From assembly GCA_003762615.1 (NCBI GenBank), contig RIAZ01000034.1, forward strand, positions 1-49,701: a DNA stretch of 49,701 nucleotides, in the 5' to 3' direction. The notes under the pieces were generated by a model. The model saw only the letters and a list, made by a program, of their open reading frames with translations. It was not told where the DNA came from and ran no database searches. Numbering within the stretch: the stretch's first letter is position 1; each line of letters begins with the position of its first letter. The position numbers were made by a program, and so were the translations under genes. The DNA is from Muribaculaceae bacterium Isolate-037 (Harlan). Its GTDB lineage: Bacteria; Bacteroidota; Bacteroidia; Bacteroidales; Muribaculaceae. Shown piece by piece: positions 34,457-42,732 of the stretch.

Positions 34457-35430
34457 TGTTCAAGCATCCCGCCCTTCTGTGGCTTTTCCTCATCTACGTC
34501 CCCCTTATCGCGTGGTACGTATGGAAACACCGCAACGCCAACCCCTCTCTGGGTATATCCACAATTTCACCTGTGGCAAAACTTCCCGTCACGTGGAAGA
34601 CTGTGGCTATGCACGTGGCATTCGCTCTGCAGCTTGTGGTTATCGGCGCGATGATAGTGGCTCTCGCACGCCCGCAGACTCATGATCATCTGCGCACATC
34701 GCGAATCGAAGGCACCGACATCATCCTTGCCCTCGACATATCGGGCAGTATGTCCGCCCACGATTTCACCCCCAGTCGCTTCGCCGCCGCAAAGGATGTG
34801 GCGTCGAAATTCGTCAGCCAGCGCACCGACGACAACATGGGTCTCGTGGTTTTTGCCGGAGAGAGCCTGTCGCTCATGCCGCTGACCAACGACCGTGCCG
34901 CCCTCATCAACGCCATAAGCCAGGTGGAGATGGGAGAACTTAACGATGGCACCGCCATAGGCGACGGTCTCACAAGCGCGATCAACCGTATCGCCTCCGG
35001 AAAGGCAAAGTCGAAAAGCATAATCCTTCTGACCGACGGCACCAACAACGCCGGCGATGTGCCACCCTCCACGGCGGCACAGATAGCCAAGCAGAAGGGT
35101 ATAAAGGTCTACACCATCGGAGTCGGCACAAACGGCTCCATTCAGATCACCGACCCCTACGGATTCTCCACTACCACGCTTGAGACAAAAATAGATGAGC
35201 AGTCGCTCAAGGAGATTGCCTCGCTCACCGGTGGAAAATATTTCAGGGCTACGGATGAAAAAATGCTCCGTCAGGTGTTTGAAGAGATAGATAGTCTGGA
35301 GAAAACTGTGCTCGATGTCGACAAGTTTACCCTTACCGATGAGAACTTCATGCCCTGGGTGCTCCTCGCTCTGTGCGCATTCTGCGCCTACCTGCTGATG
35401 CGCTACACAATATTGCGGCGGATACCCTGA
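34453..35430 (+). CDS. batA: BatA: membrane-anchored VWA protein
   Basis: The 325-residue protein has two N-terminal membrane helices (about 5-24 and 52-72), a VWA domain with an intact MIDAS metal site (DISGS 95-99, plus TNDRAA and LLTDGTNN) and a C-terminal membrane helix (about 300-320). Family knowledge: bat genes were named for aerotolerance in Bacteroides fragilis; their biochemical role is unresolved. Overlaps the upstream gene by 4 bases. Confidence 0.92.
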   Translation: MMFKHPALLWLFLIYVPLIAWYVWKHRNANPSLGISTISPVAKLPVTWKTVAMHVAFALQLVVIGAMIVALARPQTHDHLRTSRIEGTDIILALDISGSMSAHDFTPSRFAAAKDVASKFVSQRTDDNMGLVVFAGESLSLMPLTNDRAALINAISQVEMGELNDGTAIGDGLTSAINRIASGKAKSKSIILLTDGTNNAGDVPPSTAAQIAKQKGIKVYTIGVGTNGSIQITDPYGFSTTTLETKIDEQSLKEIASLTGGKYFRATDEKMLRQVFEEIDSLEKTVLDVDKFTLTDENFMPWVLLALCAFCAYLLMRYTILRRIP

Positions 35431-35507
35431 CGCGCCTCCAACCGAATCAAACAGAAACAAGGATGACTGCAATGTCGTCTGATTAATATAAAAACGTCTG
35501 AATATCA

Positions 35508-36557
35508 ATGTTTAGTTTTGCTTATCCCAAACTTCTGTTGCTCCTGCTCCTGGTGCCGGCATTCATCGTGCTCTATGCCTGGGCGCGCTATGCCCGACGG
35601 AAGAACCTGAATAAGTTCGGACAGCTCAGGGTGCTCACCCCGTTGATGCCCGAAGTGTCGCCCTACAAGCCCCCCATCAAACTCACTCTCGAGATGATGG
35701 CTCTCGCGCTGTTGGTCATAGCTTTTGCCCGCCCGTGGGGTGGCGTCAAGGATGAGAAGACAGTAAAGGAGGGTATTGAGGTCGTGATTGCAGTTGACGC
35801 CAGCAACTCGATGCTTGCCTCATCCACCGCCGATGAGAAGGGCATCGACAGGATGCGCACTGCCAAGCTTATTCTGGAAAAGCTCATCAACCGTCTTGAC
35901 AACGACAGGGTGGGGCTGATTGTCTATGCCGGCGACGCCTACACGCTGATTCCCGTGACCAGTGATTACGTGTCGGCGAAGATGTTTCTCAATTCCATTG
36001 ACCCATCGTCGATCGACAATCAAGGCACCAACATAACCGCAGCCATCGACATGGCAGCTAAATCCTTCAGCGAGGATAAGAAAATCGGCAAGGCGATAAT
36101 CCTCATCACCGATGCCGAGGATCTGGAAGACACCCAAAGCGTGATGGATGCTGCAAAGACTGCCGCACGCAACGGTATACAGCTCGACGTCGTTGGTCTC
36201 GGATCTACCACCCCCGTGCCTATACCTGTCAGAAACGGCGCATACCTTATCGACCCCGAGACCGGCGAACCCGTCAGGACCGCTCTTAACGAGGACCTTG
36301 CCACGGAAATCTCTTCTGCAGGAAAGGGCATCTACGTCAATGCCTCCAACAATGACGCGCTCAACGAGCTCGACAAGCAGCTCGACACTGTGAAGAAGTC
36401 GGCGCTGGAGTCAAGTTTCTCCGCAATTCATGATGAGCTATTCGCCATCTTCGTATGGTTTGCCCTTGCGTTGATTGTAGTGGATATTTTTGTGCTTGAC
36501 CGCAAGATCGGCTGGCTTGACAAAATCACATTTTTCAAAAAGGAGGATAAGAAATGA
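35508..36557 (+). CDS. batB: BatB: membrane-anchored VWA protein
   Basis: A 349-residue paralogue of BatA: N-terminal hydrophobic helices (about 8-26 and 60-76), a VWA domain with MIDAS DASNS (97-101) and LITDAEDLED, then a C-terminal helix (about 310-332) and a basic tail. The stop overlaps the batC start (ATGA), supporting coordinated translation. Confidence 0.92.
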   Translation: MFSFAYPKLLLLLLLVPAFIVLYAWARYARRKNLNKFGQLRVLTPLMPEVSPYKPPIKLTLEMMALALLVIAFARPWGGVKDEKTVKEGIEVVIAVDASNSMLASSTADEKGIDRMRTAKLILEKLINRLDNDRVGLIVYAGDAYTLIPVTSDYVSAKMFLNSIDPSSIDNQGTNITAAIDMAAKSFSEDKKIGKAIILITDAEDLEDTQSVMDAAKTAARNGIQLDVVGLGSTTPVPIPVRNGAYLIDPETGEPVRTALNEDLATEISSAGKGIYVNASNNDALNELDKQLDTVKKSALESSFSAIHDELFAIFVWFALALIVVDIFVLDRKIGWLDKITFFKKEDKK

Positions 36558-37339
36558 AAGGGAAGCTGATTATATTCATCGCGTTTCTTTCCATGGCATT
36601 CTGCTGCGGCGAGATCTCGGCGCAGTCGGCTGAGTCCACCCGTAAGGAACGCAACAACATCACCGAAGGTAACAAACTCTACAACAACGGGCGATACCGT
36701 GCCGCCTATCTGAAATATCAGCAGGCGTTGAAGGAGAATCCCTCGTCGGCTGTGGCAAGATACAATCTCGGATTGTCGCAGATACGTCTCGGCTCCAACC
36801 CGTCTGACACTACGCAGGCTGCAAAGGATATGCTCGAGAACGGTAAGAAAGTGATGGAGCAGGTGTCGCAGATGGGCAGGGAGAAACCGATGCTCGCCTC
36901 GCGTGCCAACTACAATCTCGGCAACATCGCGTTTAACTCCGAAGACTATTCCAACGCGCTCAACTATTATAAGCAGTCGCTCCGTCTGAACCCTGACGAT
37001 GAGGCGGCACGCAGAAATCTGCGTATCACCCAGCTGAAACTCCAGAACCAGAATCAGGATCAGGACAAAGACCAGAATCAGGATCAGGATAAGGATCAGA
37101 ACCAGGATCAGAATCAGGACCAGAATAAAGACCAGAACCAGCAGAATCAGGACCGGAACAAGGATCAGAACCAACAGAACCAGAATCAGCAGCAAGACCG
37201 TCAGGACATCAACAAGCAGACGGCAGACCAGATTCTGCAGGCTATGGAGAATAAGGAGAACAAGACGCGTGCGAAAGTCGCTGCCGGAAATCAGGGAGAT
37301 AAGAGCGGTGGCAGAAACCGCAACCGTAAGAATTGGTAA
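36554..37339 (+). CDS. batC: BatC: TPR protein with Gln/Asp-rich tail
   Basis: The 261-residue exported protein has a signal peptide (1-23), TPR repeats (about 30-165) and a highly polar tail (about 168-220) made of repeated DQNQ/DKDQ units, ending in a basic segment. TPRs suggest protein-protein contact with BatA/BatB in the periplasm. The tail repeats at DNA level (37045-37200), and these cause a spurious 494-codon frame on the opposite strand. Confidence 0.88.
   Translation: MKGKLIIFIAFLSMAFCCGEISAQSAESTRKERNNITEGNKLYNNGRYRAAYLKYQQALKENPSSAVARYNLGLSQIRLGSNPSDTTQAAKDMLENGKKVMEQVSQMGREKPMLASRANYNLGNIAFNSEDYSNALNYYKQSLRLNPDDEAARRNLRITQLKLQNQNQDQDKDQNQDQDKDQNQDQNQDQNKDQNQQNQDRNKDQNQQNQNQQQDRQDINKQTADQILQAMENKENKTRAKVAAGNQGDKSGGRNRNRKNW
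37045..37200 (+). repeat. Low-complexity CAGAAT/CAGGAT/CAGGAC-type repeats inside batC
   Basis: Hexamer-like units (CAGAAT, CAGGAT, CAGGAC, AAAGAC and variants) are repeated in frame and encode the Asp/Gln/Asn-rich tail of BatC. Such tracts can change length by slippage while keeping frame. Confidence 0.8.
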
Positions 37340-37351
37340 TGCAGGCGAGTT

Positions 37352-38266
37352 ATGGGAAAAGGTAAGTGTATATGGATATTCATGATGACAATCATGTTGC
37401 TTTCCCCCCTCTCCGTGTGGGGAAAGGGGAAGACTGTGCATAATCAGCCTTTTCTTGAGACCCGTCTTGACCGTAATCGGTCGACCGAGGGGGAACGCCT
37501 GATCTACGAGGTGGTGCTTTTCTCCCCGGAGGAGGACGTGGCAGGTGCGGAGATACTTGCCAATCCTGATTTCGGAGAGTTGGCAGTCACCCGTTCCGCC
37601 TCCGATTCCCATATCGACAAGATTGAGAGAGACGGCAAGACCTACTACACTGTGGTCATTGACCGTTTCTTCATCGGGGCAGGGAAATCCGGGAAATATG
37701 AGATACGGGGTGGCGACTACCGTGTCGGCTTCAACCGTCAGGTGAGGGTCAACGATCCCTTCTGGGGTCCGATGATCACCAACAGGATAGCCGTGGAGGA
37801 GCTGACCGCCCCCGACATCTCGATGCAGGTCAGTCCTCTTCCGGAAAAGGGAAAGCCTGCCGACTATTCCGGTGCGATAGGTGATTTTGAGGTGGAGGCA
37901 TCCCTTCATCATGGTGCCGTGGCAGGCGAGGAATCCTGTCTGCTGGTGACGGTGGCAGGCACCGGCGATCTCTCCGATGCCGCGTTGCCCGATATCCGGT
38001 CGGCATTAGGCGAAGGGTTGCAATTCAAATCCATGACAGACAACGTGTCTTATTTCATCCATCACGGGAAATTAGGCTCCGAATTGGAGATTGAATGTGT
38101 ATTCGTAGCCGACAAACCCGGCAAATACGTGGTGAATCCGATAGAATTTTCCTACTTCGACAGCGAGAAGGGGAAATACGTCAAGGCAAGATCAAAACCC
38201 ATTGAGATAGAGGTGGAGGAAAGGAAATCTGTAAGGGAGAAACCGCCCGTGACGATGGAGATATAA
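37352..38266 (+). CDS. Short BatD-like periplasmic protein
   Basis: The 304-residue exported protein (signal peptide 1-24) contains the BatD-type N-terminal beta domains: VNDPFWGPM closely matches HDPFWGSM in the full BatD, and APDISMQVSPLPEKGKPADYSGAIGDF matches in order. It ends where full BatD continues into a membrane helix and cytoplasmic helical domain, so it is a soluble, truncated-form paralogue rather than a broken gene; the stop follows an orderly domain end. Confidence 0.85.
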   Translation: MGKGKCIWIFMMTIMLLSPLSVWGKGKTVHNQPFLETRLDRNRSTEGERLIYEVVLFSPEEDVAGAEILANPDFGELAVTRSASDSHIDKIERDGKTYYTVVIDRFFIGAGKSGKYEIRGGDYRVGFNRQVRVNDPFWGPMITNRIAVEELTAPDISMQVSPLPEKGKPADYSGAIGDFEVEASLHHGAVAGEESCLLVTVAGTGDLSDAALPDIRSALGEGLQFKSMTDNVSYFIHHGKLGSELEIECVFVADKPGKYVVNPIEFSYFDSEKGKYVKARSKPIEIEVEERKSVREKPPVTMEI

Positions 38267-38320
38267 GTCGCGCTACAGCTCCACAATTAACTGCTTAATC
38301 CGAAGAATCCGATTTAGACA

Positions 38321-40165
38321 ATGAAAACAAAAATCAGACATATCACACTCCTTATCATGCTGCTCCTCGGCGGCATGTCGGCTTATGCCGCATCTGTGAG
38401 ACTGACAGTCGATGCCGGACGTGGCAGACGTCAGGCGGCAGTCGGTGAGCTTTTCTACATCTATTATGAAGTGTCCGACCTTGACGCCGTCCCTGAGAAA
38501 CCCGCCTCCGTGCCTGGCGCGAAGGTGATGTATTTCGACAGAACGGGGCAGAGCTCACGCTTCACGAGCGTCAACGGAAAGACCACCCAAAGCTTCAGCT
38601 ACACTTACACCCTCACGCTGCGTGCGCAGAAGGAGGGATCCTATACCTTCGGACCGGTCACGGTCGGGGGAGTCAAGAGTAATGCCGTATCCTACGCGAT
38701 AGGCTCAGCCGCCGTGCCGTCTCAGCCGCAGCCGCAGGGTCAGGATCAGACTCCCGAAGATCGCCACAACAGTGCCGACGGACCGAAATTCATCGGTAAG
38801 GGTGATGGTAATCTCTTCCTGAAGGCTGACGTGTCGCGTTCATCAGCCTACGAGCAGGAGGCTCTTGTCTATACCGTCAAGCTCTACACCACATACGACG
38901 CTATAAAATTCATTGGCGCGACATCCGCTCCTAAGTTTGAGGGGTTTGTGGTCGAGGAGTCGAAAGACGTCTCCACATCACTCAACTATGAGACCTATCA
39001 GGGTAAGACGTATGCCACGGCAATAATAGCCCGCTATATCATCTTCCCGCAGATGGCGGGCGATTTGAAAGTGATCGGCAACAAATACACCGTCAGTGTC
39101 GATGAACGCGAATACTACCACGACCCCTTCTGGGGAAGCATGTCGGTGGCTAAGCCATTGCAGCTCAACGTCACGCCAAACGATCTCACTGTCTCCGTCA
39201 AGGCATTGCCAACGCCGGTGCCGGCAGATTTCTCAGGCGGTGTCGGTCAGTTCAGCATCAGCTCCGAACTCCCGTCGCAGAACTTCATGAGCAATCAGGC
39301 GGCATCGATCGTCTACAACGTGTCGGGCACCGGCAACCTCAAATACGTCAAGCTCCCCGACCTTAACGCTCTCTATCCGCCGCAGTTGGAGGTATATAGC
39401 CCAACGCCGGAGGTGAATGCCACGGTAGGGAAGAGCAACGTCAGCGGCACCGCCCGGTTCGACTATTCCTTCATGCCCCTTGAGGCAGGCACGTATGAGA
39501 TACCCTCCGTAAGTCTCGTCTACTTCAATCCGCAGACCGGCAAGTATGAGACCTCCGTGGCGAAAGGCTACACCGTCAACGTCGGCAAGGGTAAGGGTTC
39601 GGAGCGTTCGCAGACCAAAGGGAAGCTCTCATTCAATTCCGATCTCATGCCCGTGGGGGATAATCTCTCAATGACCCACGTGCCATACGTGGAGCGGTTC
39701 GCCTATTGGCTGCTATATCTGTTGCCGATACTCCTGCTGCTCGGAGCCGTGACCTACTATCGTGCTTATCTGAAGGCTAATGCCGACTTCCTTGCTGTCA
39801 AGAGCCGTCAGGCAAGCAAGGTGGCACGCCGTCGTCTGAAGAAAGCCGCCCTCTGTATCCGCAAAAATATGGTGGATGAGTTCTACGACGAGATGTTGTC
39901 AGCACTCTGGGGATACTTGGGCGACAAGCTGAAGATGCCCACATCCGAACTCAACCGCCAGAACGTAAGCGCGACGATGGAGAATGCCGGGGTGCCGGCG
40001 GAGGATATAGAGAAACTTATCCTCCTCATCGACGACTGCGAGTTTGCAAAATATGCTCCGGCATCCACGAAAGCCGACATGCAGCCCGTCTACGACCGTG
40101 GCGCGGCGATAATCAATGATCTTGAAAGTGCGTTCAAAAATAAAACCGTCTCAAATGAAAAATAA
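38321..40165 (+). CDS. batD: BatD: membrane protein with large periplasmic beta region
   Basis: A 614-residue protein: signal peptide (1-24), several periplasmic beta domains, one membrane helix (about 465-485, YWLLYLLPILLLLGAVTYY) and a cytoplasmic helical C-terminal domain. Matches BatD of the aerotolerance operon. The C-terminus overlaps the batE start by 11 bases, so translation is coupled. Confidence 0.92.
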   Translation: MKTKIRHITLLIMLLLGGMSAYAASVRLTVDAGRGRRQAAVGELFYIYYEVSDLDAVPEKPASVPGAKVMYFDRTGQSSRFTSVNGKTTQSFSYTYTLTLRAQKEGSYTFGPVTVGGVKSNAVSYAIGSAAVPSQPQPQGQDQTPEDRHNSADGPKFIGKGDGNLFLKADVSRSSAYEQEALVYTVKLYTTYDAIKFIGATSAPKFEGFVVEESKDVSTSLNYETYQGKTYATAIIARYIIFPQMAGDLKVIGNKYTVSVDEREYYHDPFWGSMSVAKPLQLNVTPNDLTVSVKALPTPVPADFSGGVGQFSISSELPSQNFMSNQAASIVYNVSGTGNLKYVKLPDLNALYPPQLEVYSPTPEVNATVGKSNVSGTARFDYSFMPLEAGTYEIPSVSLVYFNPQTGKYETSVAKGYTVNVGKGKGSERSQTKGKLSFNSDLMPVGDNLSMTHVPYVERFAYWLLYLLPILLLLGAVTYYRAYLKANADFLAVKSRQASKVARRRLKKAALCIRKNMVDEFYDEMLSALWGYLGDKLKMPTSELNRQNVSATMENAGVPAEDIEKLILLIDDCEFAKYAPASTKADMQPVYDRGAAIINDLESAFKNKTVSNEK

Positions 40166-40985
40166 GATCGTCTCAATAAATAAGATATTGCCCCTGCTTC
40201 TTATCGCCCTGTTCTCCGGCTGCTTCACAGCCGCCGGCTCCACGCTGACGGCAGAGGCGGATTCAGCCTACAAAGCGAAAGACTACGAGCGTGCAGTGCA
40301 GCTATATAAGTCGGTAGCCGACGAACATGGCACCTCCGTGGCTCTCCTATATGATCTCGGCAACGCCTATTTCCATCAGGGCGACTACGGCAACGCCATG
40401 CTTTGCTACAAGCGTGCGCATCGCCTCGACCCCTCCTCATCCGAGGTGAATGCCAACCTCACTTATCTGACAAGCCGTGTGGAGGATGCCAACAAGGCGG
40501 AGCAGAAAGGGAAGCGCTTCAAGACCGGCACGGATGAACCATCCTTCTTCCAGTCGGTGCATAAATACGTGGCGGAGGATGTATCCTCCAATTTCTGGGC
40601 GTCATTTGCCGCTGCCGGATTCATTATCTTTGTGGGATGTGCGGCATTATACATCTTCTCTCGCGGTGTCGTTCTCCGCAAGATAGGTTTCTTCGGTGGC
40701 ATAGTCGTGCTGGGCGTAAGCATCGTGCTCCTCCTCTTCGCCTTCATGGGCGCACGCGCCTACCATAATGAGAGCGAGGGGGTGCTGATGGCATTCAAGA
40801 CCACCCTCCAGACCGAACCCGGCAAGGAATCGGAGCAAGGCAAGGGTCAGGTGCTCACCAAAGGCACCGTCGTGCAGGTGCTTTCGGAGGAGGTGGACGC
40901 CGAGGGCAACGTCACCTGGTATAAGGTGCGTCTCAACTCCGACTATATCGGATGGGTCGTAGCCTCTGATTTGCAGATAATTTAA
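40155..40985 (+). CDS. batE: BatE: TPR and SH3-like domain membrane protein
   Basis: The 276-residue protein has a signal peptide (about 1-28), TPR repeats (about 33-105), two membrane helices (about 148-168 and 175-200) and a C-terminal SH3-like domain (about 215-276, GTVVQVLSEEV and GWVVASDLQII). Last gene of the bat operon. An in-frame start at 40116 lies inside batD; ATG 40155 starts the signal peptide. Confidence 0.9.
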   Translation: MKNKIVSINKILPLLLIALFSGCFTAAGSTLTAEADSAYKAKDYERAVQLYKSVADEHGTSVALLYDLGNAYFHQGDYGNAMLCYKRAHRLDPSSSEVNANLTYLTSRVEDANKAEQKGKRFKTGTDEPSFFQSVHKYVAEDVSSNFWASFAAAGFIIFVGCAALYIFSRGVVLRKIGFFGGIVVLGVSIVLLLFAFMGARAYHNESEGVLMAFKTTLQTEPGKESEQGKGQVLTKGTVVQVLSEEVDAEGNVTWYKVRLNSDYIGWVVASDLQII

Positions 40986-41195
40986 TCAGCCGGAGAAGAT
41001 TCCGTATATATCGAATCGGTGCAGAAAATTACAATTATGTTGTAAAACACATCAGAAAAAACGGATTTTCTTGGTAATATGCAAAAAAATGTCTAAATTA
41101 GCATTCGCAAACTGACAACACGGTTTGCAGAGACAATAAAAATCGACGGTTACTTATATAATCGTTTAAGTATAACCTCAAAAATACCATCTGCT

Positions 41196-41459
41196 ATGAG
41201 CAAGACAATCACCTTCAACGAGCTTCGCAGACTCAAAGACAGTTTGCCCGACGGCTCTACACATCGTATAGCCGACGAGCTGAACCTTACAGTACAGACA
41301 GTGCGCAATTATTTCGGCGGCGTAAACTATCAGTTTGGCAAAAATGTCGGCATGCATATAGAGCCGGGTCCCGACGGAGGTCTCGTGGTTCTTGATGACA
41401 CCACAATCTACGACATGGCAGTCAAGATTCTCGAAGAACAGAACCAAGCTGAGGCTTGA
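41196..41459 (+). CDS. Small HTH-type DNA-binding protein
   Basis: An 87-residue soluble protein with a helix-turn-helix-like segment RIADELNLTVQTVRNYF and a following YFGGVNYQFGKNVG strand region. Small proteins of this type recur in Bacteroidales genomes as uncharacterised DNA-binding proteins. It is preceded by a 210-base gap (40986-41195) in which I see no clear promoter box. Regulatory role is inference. Confidence 0.75.
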   Translation: MSKTITFNELRRLKDSLPDGSTHRIADELNLTVQTVRNYFGGVNYQFGKNVGMHIEPGPDGGLVVLDDTTIYDMAVKILEEQNQAEA

Positions 41460-41482
41460 TTTGTTAAACAAACAAACACACA

Positions 41483-41509
41483 CGGCGTCCCGGACAAAAC
41501 GGGGCGCCG
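41483..41509 (+). terminator. GC-rich hairpin between the HTH gene and the stress protein gene
   Basis: CGGCGTCCCG pairs with CGGGGCGCCG over a 7-base loop. The T-run after it is poor (CTTAAC), so it may slow or partly terminate transcription rather than end it. Confidence 0.55.
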
Positions 41510-41524
41510 CTTAACATTAAAGAG

Positions 41525-42664
41525 ATGTCGACTACAAGATTCATTACCCTGGCGATACATACGTATCCAAAAGCCTTGACCCTTAAGAAAATTCTTGAGA
41601 GCCATGGCATACATGTGAGATTTGAGAATCTGATCATTTCCGGAGCCGGAATAGCATCCGGAGTGAGAGTGAAAATTCAGGAGACGGATCTCCCTATCGC
41701 ATTGAAAATCACCGAAAGCGGTGATTCCTTACAGTCGGGGATGGTCGATGTCAAGATGGATGGGTCGCACGCTGTTGTCCTCATCCCCGTCGACTTCTCC
41801 CCGAGCAGTCTTCTTGCATGCAAGGCGGGTTTCGAGATTGCCCGCAAGCTGAAACTGCATCCGGTGCTGCTTCATGCCTATATCTCCCCATACTTCGCCG
41901 GAAGCCTTTCGGCTGACGACCCGTCGGATTCAGGACTCTCCCCGATAGTGGGCGAGAGCGTGATGGAAGTGGAGGAATCGATCGATATGAGGCGTGAGAG
42001 CAACCTGCGGATGAAGGATTTCAGACGTAAACTCTATAGTCAGCTTAAAGATGCCGGACTTGACGGCATGGATTATTCCGTGTCGGTATGTGAGGGTATT
42101 CCCGAAGACACGATAAAGGAGTATTGCCGCATGACGCCTCCGACCCTCGTGGTCATGGCTACCCGCGACGTGGAGAAGAAAGGGGAGCAGCTTGTGGGAA
42201 GCGTCACCGCCGAAGTGCTTGATTCCTGTCGGGTGCCCGTCTTCACGATACCGGAGAATTTCCGGTTCACCTCCGTCGACTCTCTGAAGAGGCTCGTCTA
42301 TTTCTGCAATCTTGACCAGCATGACATCCTCTCCATGGATATCCTGATGCGCACGTTTGCATATCCGGAGGTAGACGTGACGCTCATCCCCGTCAACGAT
42401 CGTGCCGGGGGCGACGTGAAGGAGAAAGTGGGTAGGCTATGCGATTATTTCAACAAAAGCTATCCCACGGCAAGATTCTCCACTGAAGTGTTCCCCTCCA
42501 AGACTTTCCGGGAGGATTTCGAGAAATTTGAGAAAAACGCGGGGCTTCAGTTGATGATAGTGCCGAATAAGAAAAGAAACGTATTCAGCCGGCTGTTCAA
42601 TCCCGGCATAGCACACAAGATGCTTTTTGAGAGAGACCTCCCATTGCTGGCTCTCCCTGTATAG
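41525..42664 (+). CDS. Universal stress protein-family protein with N-terminal DUF2007-like domain
   Basis: A 379-residue protein. The first about 75 residues (ALTLKKILESHGIHVRFEN) resemble the DUF2007 signal-transducing domain. Two USP-like domains follow: VVLIPVDFSPSSLLACKAGFEIA with LVVMATRDVEKKGEQLVGSVTAEVL, then a more divergent one from about residue 255. The GxxG nucleotide loop appears partly kept (GSVTAEVL). It probably senses or answers stress; no enzyme activity is claimed. Confidence 0.82.
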   Translation: MSTTRFITLAIHTYPKALTLKKILESHGIHVRFENLIISGAGIASGVRVKIQETDLPIALKITESGDSLQSGMVDVKMDGSHAVVLIPVDFSPSSLLACKAGFEIARKLKLHPVLLHAYISPYFAGSLSADDPSDSGLSPIVGESVMEVEESIDMRRESNLRMKDFRRKLYSQLKDAGLDGMDYSVSVCEGIPEDTIKEYCRMTPPTLVVMATRDVEKKGEQLVGSVTAEVLDSCRVPVFTIPENFRFTSVDSLKRLVYFCNLDQHDILSMDILMRTFAYPEVDVTLIPVNDRAGGDVKEKVGRLCDYFNKSYPTARFSTEVFPSKTFREDFEKFEKNAGLQLMIVPNKKRNVFSRLFNPGIAHKMLFERDLPLLALPV

Positions 42665-42668
42665 AAAT

Positions 42669-42711
42669 CGCGCGGATTAGAGAAACCGCGTATTAAAAAC
42701 GCGCGGATTAG
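42669..42711. repeat. 12-bp direct repeat before mutS2
   Basis: CGCGCGGATTAG occurs twice, at 42669-42680 and 42700-42711, 31 bases apart, with a related CCGCGTATTA between them. Confidence 0.6.
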
Positions 42712-42732
42712 GTCCGCGAGTCACGATAAAAT

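Noticed and set aside
34567..35508. 313-codon frame antisense to batA
   Set aside because: Fully inside the VWA gene on the other strand, composition typical of a shadow frame.
36428..37912. 494-codon open frame antisense to batC and its neighbour
   Set aside because: It exists because the Gln/Asp codon repeats of batC lack stops on the other strand; it gives a Leu/Ile/Val/Pro low-complexity protein and overlaps three well supported genes.
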